From assembly GCA_033961575.1 (NCBI GenBank), contig CM066733.1, positions 106,720,421-106,784,420 of the forward strand: DNA of 64,000 bases, in the 5' to 3' direction. A program made the position numbers and the translations under genes. Position 1 is the stretch's first letter. Each line of letters starts with the position of its first letter. The DNA comes from Aselliscus stoliczkanus (Eukaryota; Chordata; Mammalia; Chiroptera; Hipposideridae). The notes under the pieces are model-generated. The model had not been told where the DNA came from. It saw only the letters and a list, made by a program, of their open reading frames with translations, and made no database searches. Positions 25,301-37,658 of this stretch are shown in pieces.

Positions 25301-26190
25301 ATATTGCCATTTATGACAACATGAATAGAGCTAGCAGACATTATACTAAGTGAAGTCAGTCAAACTGGGAAAGCCAAATACCATATGATTACACTTATAT
25401 GTAAAATCTAAAGAACAAAATAAACCAACCAACGAATCAGGAACAGACTCATAAATAGACAATAAACTGATTGTTGCCAGACGGGAGGGGCATTGGAGAG
25501 CTGGGTGAAAGAGACGAAGGGGTTAAGAAATACAAATTGGGGGCCGGCCGAGTGGCGCATTGGTTAAGCGCTGGTTTGGGGATGCCAGCGGCCCCGGTTC
25601 GGATCCCACATGAGGGCCAGTGACACTGCCTTCTACAGCTAACAACAGCTCCACCTGGAGCTGGGCTGTGTGAGCCCCGGTGATGGTGTGGGCTGCAGCC
25701 CCTGCTGCAGTGGGCTGCCATAGGCTACAGTGAGTGGCCCGCAGCCAGCCTAAGCGGCTGGCAGCCAAGTGTGAGCTGCCAATAGCAGCGGTGAGCGACA
25801 TCCAGAGGCCAGCGACGGATCTGCCTCATCCGGGAAGAGCGCAATGACGATACCAACAGTGAAGCAACATCCTCCGCAACTAAACTGAAGAACAAAAAGA
25901 CAGCAACTTGTCTGTTCCGCTTCCCTGATTCCCCAACGCTGTTCCCCTCCACCAATTCCCCAATAAAATCTTTAAAAAAAAAAGAAATACAAATTGGTAG
26001 TTACAAAATAGTTTTGGGGATGTACAGTACAGCATAGAGATTATAGCCAATAATGTTATAACAAGTATTTGTAGTGTCAGGTGGGTACTAGACCAAGTGG
26101 AGAGGAATCACTGTATAAATTATATAAAATAGTGGTTAGCCACTATGTTCTATACCTGAAACTAATATAATATTTAATGTCAGCTGTCTC
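22379..26190 (+). mobile_element. L1 ORF2 to 3'UTR, decayed, sense
   Basis: Sense L1. It begins in the middle of ORF2 ('catggactaaataacatg ... gaatgggtaaacaatgag'), passes through the reverse transcriptase and C-terminal regions, and ends in a 3'UTR ('gatgtacagtacagcataga', 'agtggttagccactatg') and an A-rich tail near 26190. The RT active-site block at about 23680 reads FADN rather than FADD and follows a stop. Many stops and frameshifts make the copy inactive. The 3'UTR is split by a SINE at 25541-25981 with a duplicated target. The open frames at 22443, 23272 and 23679 are fragments of this ORF2. Confidence 0.92.
25541..25981 (+). mobile_element. tRNA-derived SINE, long form, inside L1
   Basis: Complete long copy with A box TGGCGCATTGG, a B-box-like GTTCGGATCCC, AATAAAATCTTT and a poly-A tail. 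The perfect 16-bp TSD AAGAAATACAAATTGG lies at 25525-25540 and 25982-25997. Removing one TSD and the SINE restores continuous L1 3'UTR, so the SINE is younger than the L1. Confidence 0.97.
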
Positions 26191-26199
26191 TGAAAAAAA

Positions 26200-27735
26200 T
26201 AATTGAAAAAATATCAAATTTATTTTCCATAACAACATACTGCCACATTTAGGAGAAAAAAAATAACAAAACAATCTTTTGTAAAAAAATTAATTTTAAA
26301 GGATTCATAACTGAATAATGTAGGTTTTATCAGGTTTTCTCTCAGTTATGTTAATAATCATGATGATGTAATTTAAATTGGAAAATTCATTACAACTAAA
26401 AATTCAGCTATCTTATGATTATTTGACTTTTGTAAATTTCTACATTTAATTGTGACTGCAGGCTGTGAGTTATTTAGGCTAAACACTTCATTATGATTGC
26501 ATCATGTTTAGAGTAATCCTGTCACAAAAAAAAGGAGATGATTCTTTGTAGATCTGACCTTGGAGTGAGTTTCAGAATTAAATGTATAACATCCGTGAAG
26601 CACTCTGAGATCTTTGAAGTAGAAGTTGTAATATAATGTAATACCACAGAAATCTAAGAGATTATGAAAGAGCTATGTATTGAAGACAGTATATCCTTCA
26701 ACAGATTAATCTTTGACAGACCCCCATGCACCTGCTAGGATACTAACACCACTGTCAATTATACTCCTGAAGAGCTAGATGTGAATGCTATACAACTACT
26801 TTTTATATGTTATTTTTTGTTTTTGTGTGACTCTGATACTGACAGAAAAAAAGAGAAAGAAAATGGTGCAAATAAATCAAGCATTGATATGTTTCTTTCC
26901 TTAGTCTTTTAGACACTTGGTCATTTTAACCATTCCACAGAGTAGAAAAAATGAAAGCAATCATTTTTAAATGGAAAACTATATGGTTGTTTTTTTAAGT
27001 TTATAAAGTATTTTCTGAACTATATTTTACATGTGATGCTTCTACAAATAATATATGTTTTTATCCCAGAAAAACATCTCAATATAATACGTCAATGTAG
27101 GTATACAAGACAAGTTATTTTCAACTTTCAACGAGTGTTATAAAATTTTATATTAGTATATCTGTGTTAGTATTGAAAACAAGTTTGTAGTTTGGAGACT
27201 TTATTTTATTATATGTGCAATTCTAATTATTTTAGGATTTATAGTATATAATAAAAGGCACTAGGCTTTGAGAGAGCATATTTCAATATATATTTTGTCT
27301 AAAATTTACTTAAGCACCTACTTGATTATTAAAAGAGCTTTTTCAGTCTTTGTGATACAAAGATAGTGTCAGAGTAATCTGATTTTGTGTGTATATGTGT
27401 GTGTGTGTATGTATGTGTGTGTGTTTGCGTATGCTACTGCTTTAATATATTACTTAAAAATGTTGTAACTAGTACAAGAAAACCAAATTTACACAGAAAG
27501 GATGAATTTTAAAAATTTAAACATTCAAAAAGAATTTTATTCATACCAAATTGAATGCAAAATAGTATACAGATTATAATATAAATATACTGATAATTTT
27601 GAAATATGATATCATTTAGAAGGCAGAAAGTAACCCTTTCAATTGATGTGGTTTAATACCATAAAATGATTTAGAAAAATAAATGCACATGTTAAACCTC
27701 TTCGGGAAAAAGGATATAAATACTTGAAAGTTAAA
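26200..27735. other. Unassigned AT-rich sequence
   Basis: It contains a GT-rich run at about 27388-27425. No gene or nameable repeat was seen. Confidence 0.5.
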
Positions 27736-27744
27736 TAACATAAA

Positions 27745-27830
27745 TAATGATGATACTGTATTATAGAAATGTACACTTGAAACCTATATAATTTTACTCA
27801 CCAATGTCACCCCAATAAATTTAATAAAAA
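27745..27830 (+). mobile_element. L1 3' end fragment
   Basis: Matches the terminal L1 3'UTR pattern: 'atgtacacttgaaacctat', 'accaatgtcaccccaataaa', then an A-rich end. It is a very short, 5'-truncated copy. Confidence 0.7.
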
Positions 27831-28744
27831 ATAATTATTATGTGCATACAGTATTTAATACTTCAAAGTTTTCTTTATGTATAACATTTTAAATTTTTAC
27901 AAGAATCTTTTATGTAGTTAGTATTATTCCATTTCACTTTTAGGATTATTGAATTTGGGTGTGTATTAATTAAGGCAATCTTAACTTCTAAAATAGATAA
28001 ACACTGAAATCCTAAAGAGTTGATTCAGTAGACATTTATTTCTTGCTCATAATGTTTCTGATAATAGCATGCAGAATGCAGTATAAGTGAAAGGTTTTCT
28101 GGTTCACATAGACATTTTGAAATGTAGGCTGATGGAGGCTCTGCCTCTTTTAATATGTGGTTTCTGAATGTGTCCTGGGTATGAATGTACAATCAGCACA
28201 TAAGGCAAGGTAGATAATGGAGGGAAATTCATGGGGAGATTTATTGGGGAGAACTGGAAGGGCTGTATATCACTGCCAACCATATTTCATTGGACAAAAC
28301 GTTATCACATAGTCATAACTAACTAAACGGATGCTAGAGAATATATAGTCTGACTTTATGCCACAGACTTGGGAAAAATAATTTGAAAGCAAGCATTCTG
28401 TCACAGAAATGGTAAGTACCTTACTGAATGCATTTAGCTAGTAGAGACAGGACTCCCAACTGATGTTTTCTGATACAGTGAAAAGTACATCGACTTCTTA
28501 ACTTATTTGATATTTTTAGCACTTTTCAGATAGTAAAGAGGATTCACTTTTATTATTCTGTTTGATCCACACAACCATTCTATGTGAAAGTGAAAGTATT
28601 AACATAAACTTTATATTATGGTGTATCAATAACACAAATTGTTCAAGCATATAGGCATGGACAAGAAGGCTTGTTTGCAACATTTGCCAGCTGTTAATTT
28701 TGTTCAAATTGTATAGACTTTATCATCTATAATTTACTTAGAGG
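27831..28744. other. Unassigned; possible LTR remnant
   Basis: The segment around 27990-28180 ('agtagacatttatttcttgctc', 'ggctgatggaggctctgcc') is reminiscent of antisense MaLR-type LTR sequence, but it is too diverged for a call. Nothing else was recognised. Confidence 0.35.
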
Positions 28745-29600
28745 TTAAAAATACCACCAACATACAAACATAGGAAAAAATGCGAATTAACAAAACATGT
28801 GCAAAACATCTAGATAAATAGACCAGAAAAACATAATTGAAACTTTAGAAACAGACAGGAGTGCAAAGAGTCACCTAATTTATGACAAAAGTCCCACTGA
28901 AATTTGAAGGGGAAAACATATCTCTCAGTAGTTATAAAGTAGTTTGCATGAAGATTTGTATGGAACAAAATGAACCTTGATTCCTACTTTAAACTAAATA
29001 GAAAAAAAAATCTTTGAGATGAATTATGACCTTAAGAATTTGACCTTAATAAATAACATGAAACAAAATATTTCTAGAATTAAAATTTATAAAATATATT
29101 TTTGACCTTGGAATACACAAAATTTCTTAAATAGAATATAAAAACATTAGAAATAATAAAAAACAACCCAACATTTTGGACTTCATTATAATTAGGAACA
29201 TTTTTTTTCATAAAAGGACAACCTTATTAGGATGCAAAGACAAGCCACATAACAGAAGAAATATGATCAAAAAATATAGACATAGAATATGTATTTCAAA
29301 TATATAAAGAATTCCTACAAATAAGTAAGAAAAATCAATAAAGCAACAAAAAATAATGAGCACAAATTTAAATAGACACTTTACATCACAGAGTTATCAA
29401 GTTGTCAGTAATGCTTTAGAGTTCCTCACAACATACTCATAGGAAAATGCAAATTAAAACCTCAACAACATAAATATAAACAGTCACCAAGATGGCTACA
29501 ATTAAAAGTGCTATAAATTTCAAGTATTAATGAAGGTACAGAGGACCTGGAGCATCTATATATTAATACAATTGTTCTTGGAAAACTGGATATCTACAAA
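28745..29600 (+). mobile_element. Old L1 ORF2 3' portion, sense
   Basis: Diverged sense ORF2 landmarks are 'gacaaaagtcccactgaaat', 'gaattcctacaaataagtaa', 'aaatgcaaattaaaacc' and 'caccaagatggctacaatta'. Stops occur throughout. It is an older insertion than the L1 at 22379. Confidence 0.7.
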
Positions 29601-29619
29601 AGTAAATATACATTTGGTA

Positions 29620-29830
29620 GCTCATCTCCAAAGATGGCCTCGAAATGAACTGTGACTCCTAGCATTCAAACCCTAGTATTCATTCCCTTGAATCTGAACT
29701 GCCTGTTGTGATTGGCTGAAACAACTGAATGAGGCAAATGTGATGTTTTGAGGCTTTTGAGGCTTAGTCATCAGAAGCCTTGAAATGTAATCCTGGTCTT
29801 CCTGAAATGCTTGCTTTAAATTGAGTAAAA
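29620..29830 (+). mobile_element. MLT1-like LTR fragment
   Basis: Sequence such as 'tctccaaagatggcctcgaa', 'gaatctgaactgcctgttgt', and 'gattggctgaaacaactgaa' suggests an old MaLR/MLT1 LTR fragment. Low divergence-free length limits the call. Confidence 0.4.
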
Positions 29831-29839
29831 CAATAAAAT

Positions 29840-30296
29840 ATCTTAATATATCTAGCTAGAAATGTTAATTTTGACCTTTATATTTCAGCTAGTGTTTAAC
29901 ACTTGTTCATTGAGATTTAGCTGTATTTTTCCAATCTCCCTTGTTTCTACAAAACAATTCACTAATACTGTTAATCATAAAAATATATGCTATTGGTGTC
30001 ATAAGAATATAATAGTTATGCCAAAGGCCTTTGATTTCTTTATAAAAAAAAAATATTTGTTTATGAAAGCTGTATTAATATTTTTAATACTAGATACTTT
30101 TATTCAGATATTAAGAAAAATGTGTGTTTCCTGAAGGTCCCTTAAAAGTATTAATTTCTTGAAAAACAGATACTTGCCAGTCTGATATTTAACTTTTGTT
30201 ACTAATTTTAGTTTATTTTTACTCATTTCCAACATAGAATTGACTAGTTTCTCAATGAAAAGAAGTATTGAAAATGAGACAAAAGACAGTTAAATG
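29840..30296. other. Unassigned AT-rich sequence
   Basis: The 90-codon frame at 29862 is hydrophobic and T-driven, with no recognisable motif. Confidence 0.45.
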
Positions 30297-31440
30297 TGGG
30301 AGAGATCCAAGATGGCAGAGTAGATAAGCAATGTGCCTGTATCCTTCCATGAACACATTAAAATTATGAATACATTATAGAGCAATAAACCTGAAGCACC
30401 ATCTGAAGTCTAGCCAAACAGAAGTCCTAAGTCCTATAGCAAAAAACACAAAGAGAAGCTATGTGGAGACTGGTAGGAGGGGCAGAGACACAGAATGGGC
30501 CCCAAACCTCCATGTGGCGGTTGAGAATCAGAAGGGATATCTCAGTCCCAGCAATTCCTCCTAGAGGAGTGAGGAAACCCAGTCCCGCACCAAGCTCCCC
30601 AGCCCAAAGTACTGGTGCCGGAAAGAGGAGCCTCCACAACATCTGGCTGTGAAAAACAGTGGGATTCTGACCATTCAGGTGGGATGGAAAACTGCAGGAA
30701 ACCCAGACGTACTCTTAATAGGACCGTGCGCAGACTTACTCATTCTCTGGCACTCATCTTGGGCTGTGGTGGAGAGACGGTGACTTGTGAGTTTTGGAGG
30801 CATACGAGGGGAAGACTGAGATGTGTGGCTACACAGCCAGGGCTGCAGAACGGTCGCCATTTTCCCTGTGAGGTGTCTGCCTTCCACGCAGCTGGCAGGC
30901 GGGTGCCATCTTTCTTTTGTTGAGCCCTCCCCCATAGAGACAAATATGAATCTGATTGGTCTGATGAGTTCCACTGCTCCACCCACCCAACACACACAAT
31001 GGGCAGAGGCACTTTCTCCCAAACAGCCAGGCCCACCCACATTGCAGTCTTTTTTTGAAAACTATCAGAATTTGGCAGGCCCCAGGCAGGTGGCAACTGG
31101 CTTCAGTGCGCTCTGAGACTTTTGCTGAGTTGCTCCAGGCTCAACACTGGCATCAAACCAGAATTTACATTAATCTGGTAACCACAACATTTCCCACTGT
31201 AGTGACTCCCTGAAACCCTGTCTCACCCAACTTGCATATTGCACAAGGCTCTATCAAGGGCTTACCTAAGGGAGCAGCAGACTCAGGTGTTCTGGTTTTG
31301 TGTGGGTTTACCCGAGGACTGGTGCTGATGGCAGACATCCTCAGTTTTAAGCGTGGCCTCTCCCACATGCCTCCCGGTTTAGCACAGGCAGCACACAACT
31401 GCATGTGGCTTTGTAGCCTCAATAACTGCATGGACCTATT
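30297..31440 (+). mobile_element. Orphan L1 5'UTR
   Basis: It begins GGGAGAGATCCAAGATGGC, which contains the CAAGATGGC YY1-type site found at the start of many mammalian L1 5'UTRs. It continues as GC-rich L1 5'UTR-like sequence ('gagactggtaggaggggcag', 'atgtggcggttgagaatc', 'aagaggagcctccacaac', 'ggctgtgaaaaacagtggg'). No ORF1, ORF2 or 3'UTR follows. It stops just before a TATC microsatellite. The several overlapping open frames on both strands reflect its high GC content and are not genes. Confidence 0.75.
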
Positions 31441-31444
31441 CTTT

Positions 31445-31445
<1 letters not shown>

Positions 31446-31494
<49 letters not shown>

Positions 31495-31508
31495 ATCTAT
31501 CTATCTAT
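31446..31508. repeat. (TATC)n microsatellite
   Basis: About 15 tetranucleotide units with two small interruptions, directly after the orphan L1 5'UTR. Confidence 0.97.
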
Positions 31509-32143
31509 CATCATTTATATCCTATTGATTCTGTTTCTCTGGAGAACTCTTAATACACAAAGTTTTGCTTTTGGATAAATATTTTCAATAACTCAGTATT
31601 AAATAAAACACACATTTTTTTTCATTTATTTCTTTCCTTTGACAGAAGCCTCAAGAATTATAGAATATCAATTGGAACAATTTGCAGCAATCCAAATGAA
31701 AGAGATAAGGTCATGTGCTATATAGCAATAGAGGATTGAATGAAAAGATAGAACAAACTTTGAGGATTATTTTAAAGGTAAAATGAGATTATAAAACTGG
31801 GCCTGTAATGCTTATAATTTTAAAACAAAACAAAATGTGGATTTTATGGCAAAATTTCAGAAGGCATATAAAATATTGAATTGAAAATAAATTATTCAAT
31901 TAAACCAGATATTGTTGAGGTACAGAATAGATTTTATCTAGAGAGCGAAAAGAAAAATCTCTACTAAAATCTTTATATGTCCTGTGATAAAGGTATCAAT
32001 TTTACATTTTAAATCAAGTTGTGCCATAATTAATATGAATTAATAGCATTATTTAGGCTAGTCATGTTTGTTAGTCTTTTAAATTTGGTGTGGTATAGTA
32101 ACTTTTGATTATTTCTAAACATTTAAAATTCTAGAGAAATATA
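31509..32143. other. Unassigned sequence
   Basis: The block 'tcctattgattctgtttctc' followed by 'tggagaactcttaatac' often follows tetranucleotide repeats in mammalian genomes. I could not assign it to a family. The rest is unrecognised. Confidence 0.4.
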
Positions 32144-32160
32144 TATTTCAAAACATTTTA

Positions 32161-32275
32161 TTTTATTTTTTTTGTTTGTTTGAGGGCAGTGTCACTGGCC
32201 CTCATATGTGGGACCCGAACCGGGGCCGCTGGCTTCCCAAGCTAGCGCTTAACCAATGCGCCACTCGGCCGGCCC
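32161..32275 (-). mobile_element. tRNA-derived SINE, short form
   Basis: Antisense head-only copy with its T tail at the left. The TSD TATTTCAAAACATTTTA (right copy TATTTCAGAACATTTTA) lies at 32144-32160 and 32276-32292. Confidence 0.95.
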
Positions 32276-32292
32276 TATTTCAGAACATTTTA

Positions 32293-33324
32293 ATGTTCAC
32301 AAATAATTATGGTCCCCTGGGAAATAGAATTTAATTATTTTCATTATAAACTCACTAAGGCTTAATTTCTTGCTAATATCTAAATAAATATATTTTTAAT
32401 TAAATGTTAAATAATCTTCATAATGACTGTTGTTTTTAGTACATAATCTTAACATTATATCATATGTACTTTAAGATTAGGTACTTTTTCCTAAAAGTAG
32501 AAGACATTAGGGATAATTTTCCATTTTAGAAATTAGGTATGTGAAAAATCAAATGGCATATTATTTTACCTAAATCAGATAAAATAATTTACTGCAGAAT
32601 AAAATACTGCAGAATTTAAAGCTTTGAATTTTTAATCAGTATATTTGAACCACTCATTGTTTCCTTTCATTTTGCTTCTATTTTTTGTGATAGTAAATAT
32701 AAATTCCATCAAGGTAGTTATTTCTAGTTTGAATTAACACACTGTATGCAATCCAGAGATTATGTACCTACATTTCCAATTATATATTGAATCTCTTGAT
32801 CTTCACTTTCACTTTTGTTCAGTGCATTGTGAATCTCAACAGATAAAGATTCACATTTTATTTCCTGCAACTTCAATATCTAAGTCTATTAAAACATAAC
32901 ATGTATGTTTTTAATAATTATATTTAGTTAGAAACCTGACCTGAATTTACATGAGGCTATTTAAGTCTTTATTTCAATTAATGTAAACACATTTAATTGA
33001 AGTCATATAAATGTTTATGATTGCAGAGTGTTACCTCAGATATTCTTAGGTTTGTTTAGGGACATATTCAGTCCATGTACCATGTCACCTTTGTAAAATC
33101 TGAAAACAAATCTGACTCCTAAAATACGTCTTTCCACATATGGCTTGATGAATGGATTCTGCACTTGTCCAAGTAAATCTACTGCCTCTGTAAGGAGTGT
33201 AGACCTTGATTCCCAGCTGACAGTTTATCTGTCACATTGACCTGTGTTCCATTCTGCTTCTGCTAAATCTCTTAATATCTCACGCTCATGTCCAAAGACA
33301 TATATCCCTTTCAATGTCTTATTT
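32293..33324. other. Unassigned AT-rich sequence
   Basis: No gene or repeat was recognised. Confidence 0.5.
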
Positions 33325-33336
33325 TAACACTCTATT

Positions 33337-33484
33337 TCTTTTTTTTTTTTTAGCTGAGCCATCCTGCCACCTGTTGGCAGCTCAACGGCAACTCAGCTCG
33401 GGCTGGCATCGAACCGCCGTTCCTCAGAGCTCAGCTTGCACTCTTGAGCGAGCTCTTAACCAACTGAGCCACTCGGCCGACCCC
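33337..33484 (-). mobile_element. tRNA-derived SINE, second family, short form
   Basis: Antisense copy. On the minus strand it runs from GGTCGGCCGAGTGGCTCAGT to ATGGCTCAGCT plus an A tail. A perfect 12-bp TSD, TAACACTCTATT, lies at 33325-33336 and 33485-33496. Confidence 0.95.
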
Positions 33485-33496
33485 TAACACTCTATT

Positions 33497-34610
33497 ATTT
33501 CTACCTTCCACCAAACTAGTAATAATGCTCCCAAGGGAAACACATATATGACAACTTCTTCCTCTATCCTTTCTTCCTCTTCTTTTTCTTCTTCTTTTTT
33601 AAGTGAAGGCTATTTTGTGACCTACTGTTGTTTACTTATCATCACATTTCCCCAATGTTTATTATTTTTGCATTTTAATTGTGAAACCTTTCTGTTATAC
33701 CTGTCTCTTCTGAGTTGTTCCTACACTTATTCATAAGGCCTTCTGAGGAAATGAGCTGTGATCTGAAGGAAGAGAGGAATGTAACATGCAGTGGACCAAT
33801 TTAGGGTGATTGAACACTATTTACAAAATTTCTAAGAAAACACTTATCATAGTAGCTTGGTTAAAAGTAAACAGATGTTAATATGATTGAGACATAGAGA
33901 CTAAGGGTGGACATAAAGAAAATACGAAGTTAGAGAAATATACTGGAGCTAAATAGTTGAAGACCTTGTAAATATTTTAAAAATTTAATTCTTAATCTAA
34001 GAATTCTGAGTAACCATGCATATTTTAAAGATAGAAGGAATACAGTCTGATTTACACTTTGAAAAACTTAATCTGTCTGAAATATGAGAACTAGATCATA
34101 GGGTTACAACAATGGGTGTGAATAGTCTAAAGGCTATTACTCTAATAGAGGTGGAAGCTAATGATGATTTAGAGATGAATATAATTATATGAATCAGGGT
34201 AATAATTATTTTTTTAAACTAATTTTGTGATAGGTTTCTTAAGTTGTTATAGGTTGGCATATGCTCTTTTTATTTACTTAATAGAATGGTGAAAAACCTC
34301 AACATTGGGAAATAAGTTTGTTTACGAATATGTTAGATGAGAGTTGTTAATGCTGTCAAAGAAAAATTGCATCAGGCAAATTAAGGCAAGGGAGGTTTTA
34401 TTCAAGATTAGTGGAATAGGGAAGAGAGATTAAACTGAACTTGCTAAAGAGAAAGTCAGGAGCATATTTAAGCACCGAGGTAAGCTAATGGAAAAGTACT
34501 GGAGGAAGTTAGGTGGGAAGCTGGTCAATATAATTAGGCTATCTGTGTTTGCTAGATGGCCTTATTGAAGTTAGGATTCTACTCTCCCACAAAGACAGGG
34601 AAAATGGGGA
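33497..34610. other. Unassigned; possible ancient repeat
   Basis: The region 33880-34190 ('gttgaagaccttgtaaat', 'aatctgtctgaaatatgag') resembles an ancient interspersed repeat common in mammals that I cannot name. At 34360-34440, 'gggaggttttattcaagatt' could be an antisense LTR polyadenylation region. The frame at 33548 is Ser/Phe-rich low complexity. Confidence 0.35.
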
Positions 34611-34621
34611 CACTATCTCTT

Positions 34622-35140
34622 TTTTTTTCTGTTTGGTCTGTTTATTTTATTCTTTAGATTACACATGTAAGTGAGATCATATGGTATTTGTCTTTCCCAG
34701 ACTGACTTCTTTCACTTAGCGTAATAGCCTCTAGATCCATCCATGTTGTCGCAAATGGCAAGATTTCATTCTTTTTCTTGGCTGGGTAATATTCCGTTGT
34801 ATATATGTACAACTTCTTTATACAGTCATCTATTGACTAGGACTTGGGCTGCTTCCATATCTTGGCTACTGTACATAGTGCAGCAATGAACATAGGGGTG
34901 CATATATCTTTTCAAATTAGTGTTTGGATTTCTTCAGCTAAATACCCAGAAGTACAATTGCTGGGTCATAAAGTAGTCCTATATTTTAACTTTTTGAGGA
35001 ACCTCCAAACTATTTTCCTAATGTCACTAATCGTCAGAGAGAAGCAAATTAAAACCAAAATGAAATATCACCTCATACTTATCAGAATGGCTATCATCAA
35101 TAAATCAACAAACAACAAGTGTTGGAGTCAGAGAAAAGGG
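34622..35140 (-). mobile_element. L1 with 5' inversion (twin priming)
   Basis: From 34622 to about 35018 the sequence is antisense L1 (T-tail at the left, then the end of ORF2 read backwards). From about 35022 to 35140 it is sense L1 ('gagagaagcaaattaaaacc', 'cagaatggctatcatc'). The sense part comes from a more 5' region of ORF2. The unit is flanked by CACTATCTCTT at 34611-34621 and CACTATCTTTC at 35141-35151, an imperfect TSD. This is the known product of twin priming during L1 insertion. The 103-codon frame at 34844 crosses the inversion and is not a gene. Confidence 0.88.
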
Positions 35141-35151
35141 CACTATCTTTC

Positions 35152-37592
35152 TTGATGACTGCATTTCAAAGGCATGGTTCCCAGATCCTTGAGAATGATA
35201 TTCCTGGGCTATAAAATTGACAAGCAGCTAGGGAAATATTTATATTTCAAAGAAGCAGAGAACAAACTTACAATTTTTTCCAAACTAAAGCCTCTATGAA
35301 AAGGAAGATCACGTGTATATAATTAGGAAGAAACTGGTCTAAAGTTTAATCAAGCTGATAGGAACACTAAGGCCACTTCAGGCAATGAGTAGAGAAGAAG
35401 TCAAGTCTAAGAAGTCTGGTGGTCTGGGTAAAGTCTGTGCTCTGAATTGTCTAATGTAAGATGAGGGAAGAAAAATTTGTGGTCAAAGAGGAGAATTCTG
35501 ATTTTGGAATATAAAAGCTTCCACTGTTGACAAGTTTGAACATAATTGGGGTGATAGAGCAAACTTAATTGAAAATAAGGACATTGGCAAATGGAGGGAG
35601 CTAGTTTATAGGATGAGTCATTTAATAGATATGTGAATTTATACAGATGGCAAAAATTCAGGTAGTAAAGAAAACTGAAATCTAGGTTTTCAGGACTACA
35701 CTGACTGAGCAAAAAATAAGCAATTTCTCCTGGAAAATTAGGAAATTATGTCAAAACAAAAAGGGAGAGAATGCTCTAAAAGGGGAGTAGGCCTCAAGGT
35801 AAAAGCTGTTTATAAGGGAACATAGCCTGGCAATAGCAGAGTGACCAGCCACTGTTAAAGAACAGAATGCTGTAAGAGAGAACAATGGAAAGGTAGAATT
35901 TGAATGTCATTAGGGAGAAAGTCCTCAGGATGGAATTTTGTTCCTACTTAAAAAGTGGTAGAAGTGAGAACAGACTAAGTGTTTATGGAATTTGACACCT
36001 ATGAGAGACAATTCCAGAAGGTAAGAGGGGGAATAGAGAAATAGAGGAGCTGAGGGCTCTGTCTGTAACAAAAAAGTAGAATATGAAAGTAAATGTGCAG
36101 TTGGATCAAAGGTAAGGAATGCTGTGACCTATAATGTGGGTGTGAGAGTCATGGTGAATTTAGACTCATAGATCTTGGGAGAAAGATGAACAATAAGCCT
36201 ACCTGACAGGAGACTGAGCTCACTCAGCAGCAGTGTAGATTCAGAGTTGAGAGCTCCAGGTTGAATCCCATTGTCCTGTGGTGTCCTGGCTAAGAGCTTC
36301 CAGCTGTCGTTTGTTTTGGCTCACATGTCCTGGAGTGGTAGATCACTCAGGTCTAGAGTGTATCTTTGATGGTTTACAGTCCTTCCCTAAAGCCTCGTCA
36401 TGTGAGAGAAATAGAATGCCACCAATATCCATGTTTCTTAAACATGAGTGATTGAAGATCCTTTTAAGATACAATTGTTGTAGGCCTCCCATGTTTACTT
36501 AAAATATTTTCATTAAAATACTGTTTATTATGCATAAATATGACAAAACAATTAATTGAAATGCTAAATTACCTTTTGTTTGTTCTCCTTCTATTTTCTC
36601 CTTACTGATTCTTTCTTACTTAGGCTATTTCCTCTGGAGTCCTTCATAGGACTGAAAAAGATGCCTCTAGGAAACTTCTTGTGTTTGGATAAAAAACAAA
36701 CAAAACATTGAAATTAGGCTGGATATCCCAGGGGTGTAATAAGGGAATTTGGGATGGTACCTTTTGAGAGATGAGAAAAAGGGACTAAAGGTTCTCACTG
36801 GCTGGAAATTGGGCAAGAGGTCGGTAGATCCTTAGAACAGAGAGGGTGTAGGCTCCGATTCCTGGCAACACGTGTGGCAGATGCAGTGCAATTTTACCAA
36901 AATTCCCTATAGCTAAACCTGGTTTAGAGATACCAAAGCTACAGGAAGCCCTTTTAATTGCCTAACTATTTATGGCATAGAGTTACAAACAAATTTAAGC
37001 AATATCTAAGTTATCCTGTCACTTTAGAATTTGTAAGAACTGAGATAAATCATAAGAATTGTGGAAATCCCAAGTGTAGATGTCTATTAGGTAGTTGGGT
37101 ATATGGGTCTGGAATTCAGGAGGTAGATCTGGGATGAACATATATATTTAGAATTTATCAGCATTCAGATAATAATTAAAACAGGTAACATAATATCACC
37201 TAGGAAAATGGGATAAAGTGGTGAGAGGAAAATATAGGTTATTACACAGAGGGACAACAAGCACTGAGGGTGTAAGAAAAGAAAAAGAAGCTTGCAAGAA
37301 AATTGAAAAATTGCTGGAGAAGAAAACCAGAGTGCTATAACGAATAAATGAAAGTGAAAATATCAAGGCAAAATTAAACTTTCAAATGGTAGAGTATGGT
37401 TTGGTGATAAAATACAAAAAATGCCTATTAATGCTAATTATACTTATTGTAAGTAAGTGCCTATTTCTATGAAGAGGTGTTTAGAGATGGAAACGGAGGA
37501 AAGAAAGATAATGAAATATTTGAGAAATACATTAAAAATGTGGATTTAGAAATCTCGAGTAAAAAAGTTAATTTCTGAAAGAAAATGGAGAG
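35152..37592. other. Unassigned; possible ancient repeats
   Basis: No gene was recognised. At 37080-37220, 'gtagttgggtatatgggtct' and 'ggaattcaggaggtagatc' match the feel of an old mammalian interspersed repeat whose family I cannot name. The rest is purine-rich unassigned sequence. Confidence 0.35.
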
Positions 37593-37604
37593 ATAGGCTG
37601 GTAC

Positions 37605-37658
37605 TTATTTATTTTTATTTTTTTTATTTTTTTAGAGGGCAGTGTCACTGGTTCTCCT
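37605..37658 (-). mobile_element. tRNA-derived SINE, 5'-truncated
   Basis: Only the last part of the head module (AGGGCAGTGTCACTGG as read on the plus strand) and a T-rich tail remain. Seven extra bases, TTCTCCT, fill the truncated end. A 12-bp TSD, ATAGGCTGGTAC, lies at 37593-37604 and 37659-37670. The perfect TSD shows it was truncated at insertion rather than deleted later. Confidence 0.85.

Noticed and set aside
30427..31528. Seven overlapping 60-120 codon frames on both strands
   Set aside because: They lie in GC-rich L1 5'UTR-like sequence, where stop codons are rare. None has a recognisable domain.
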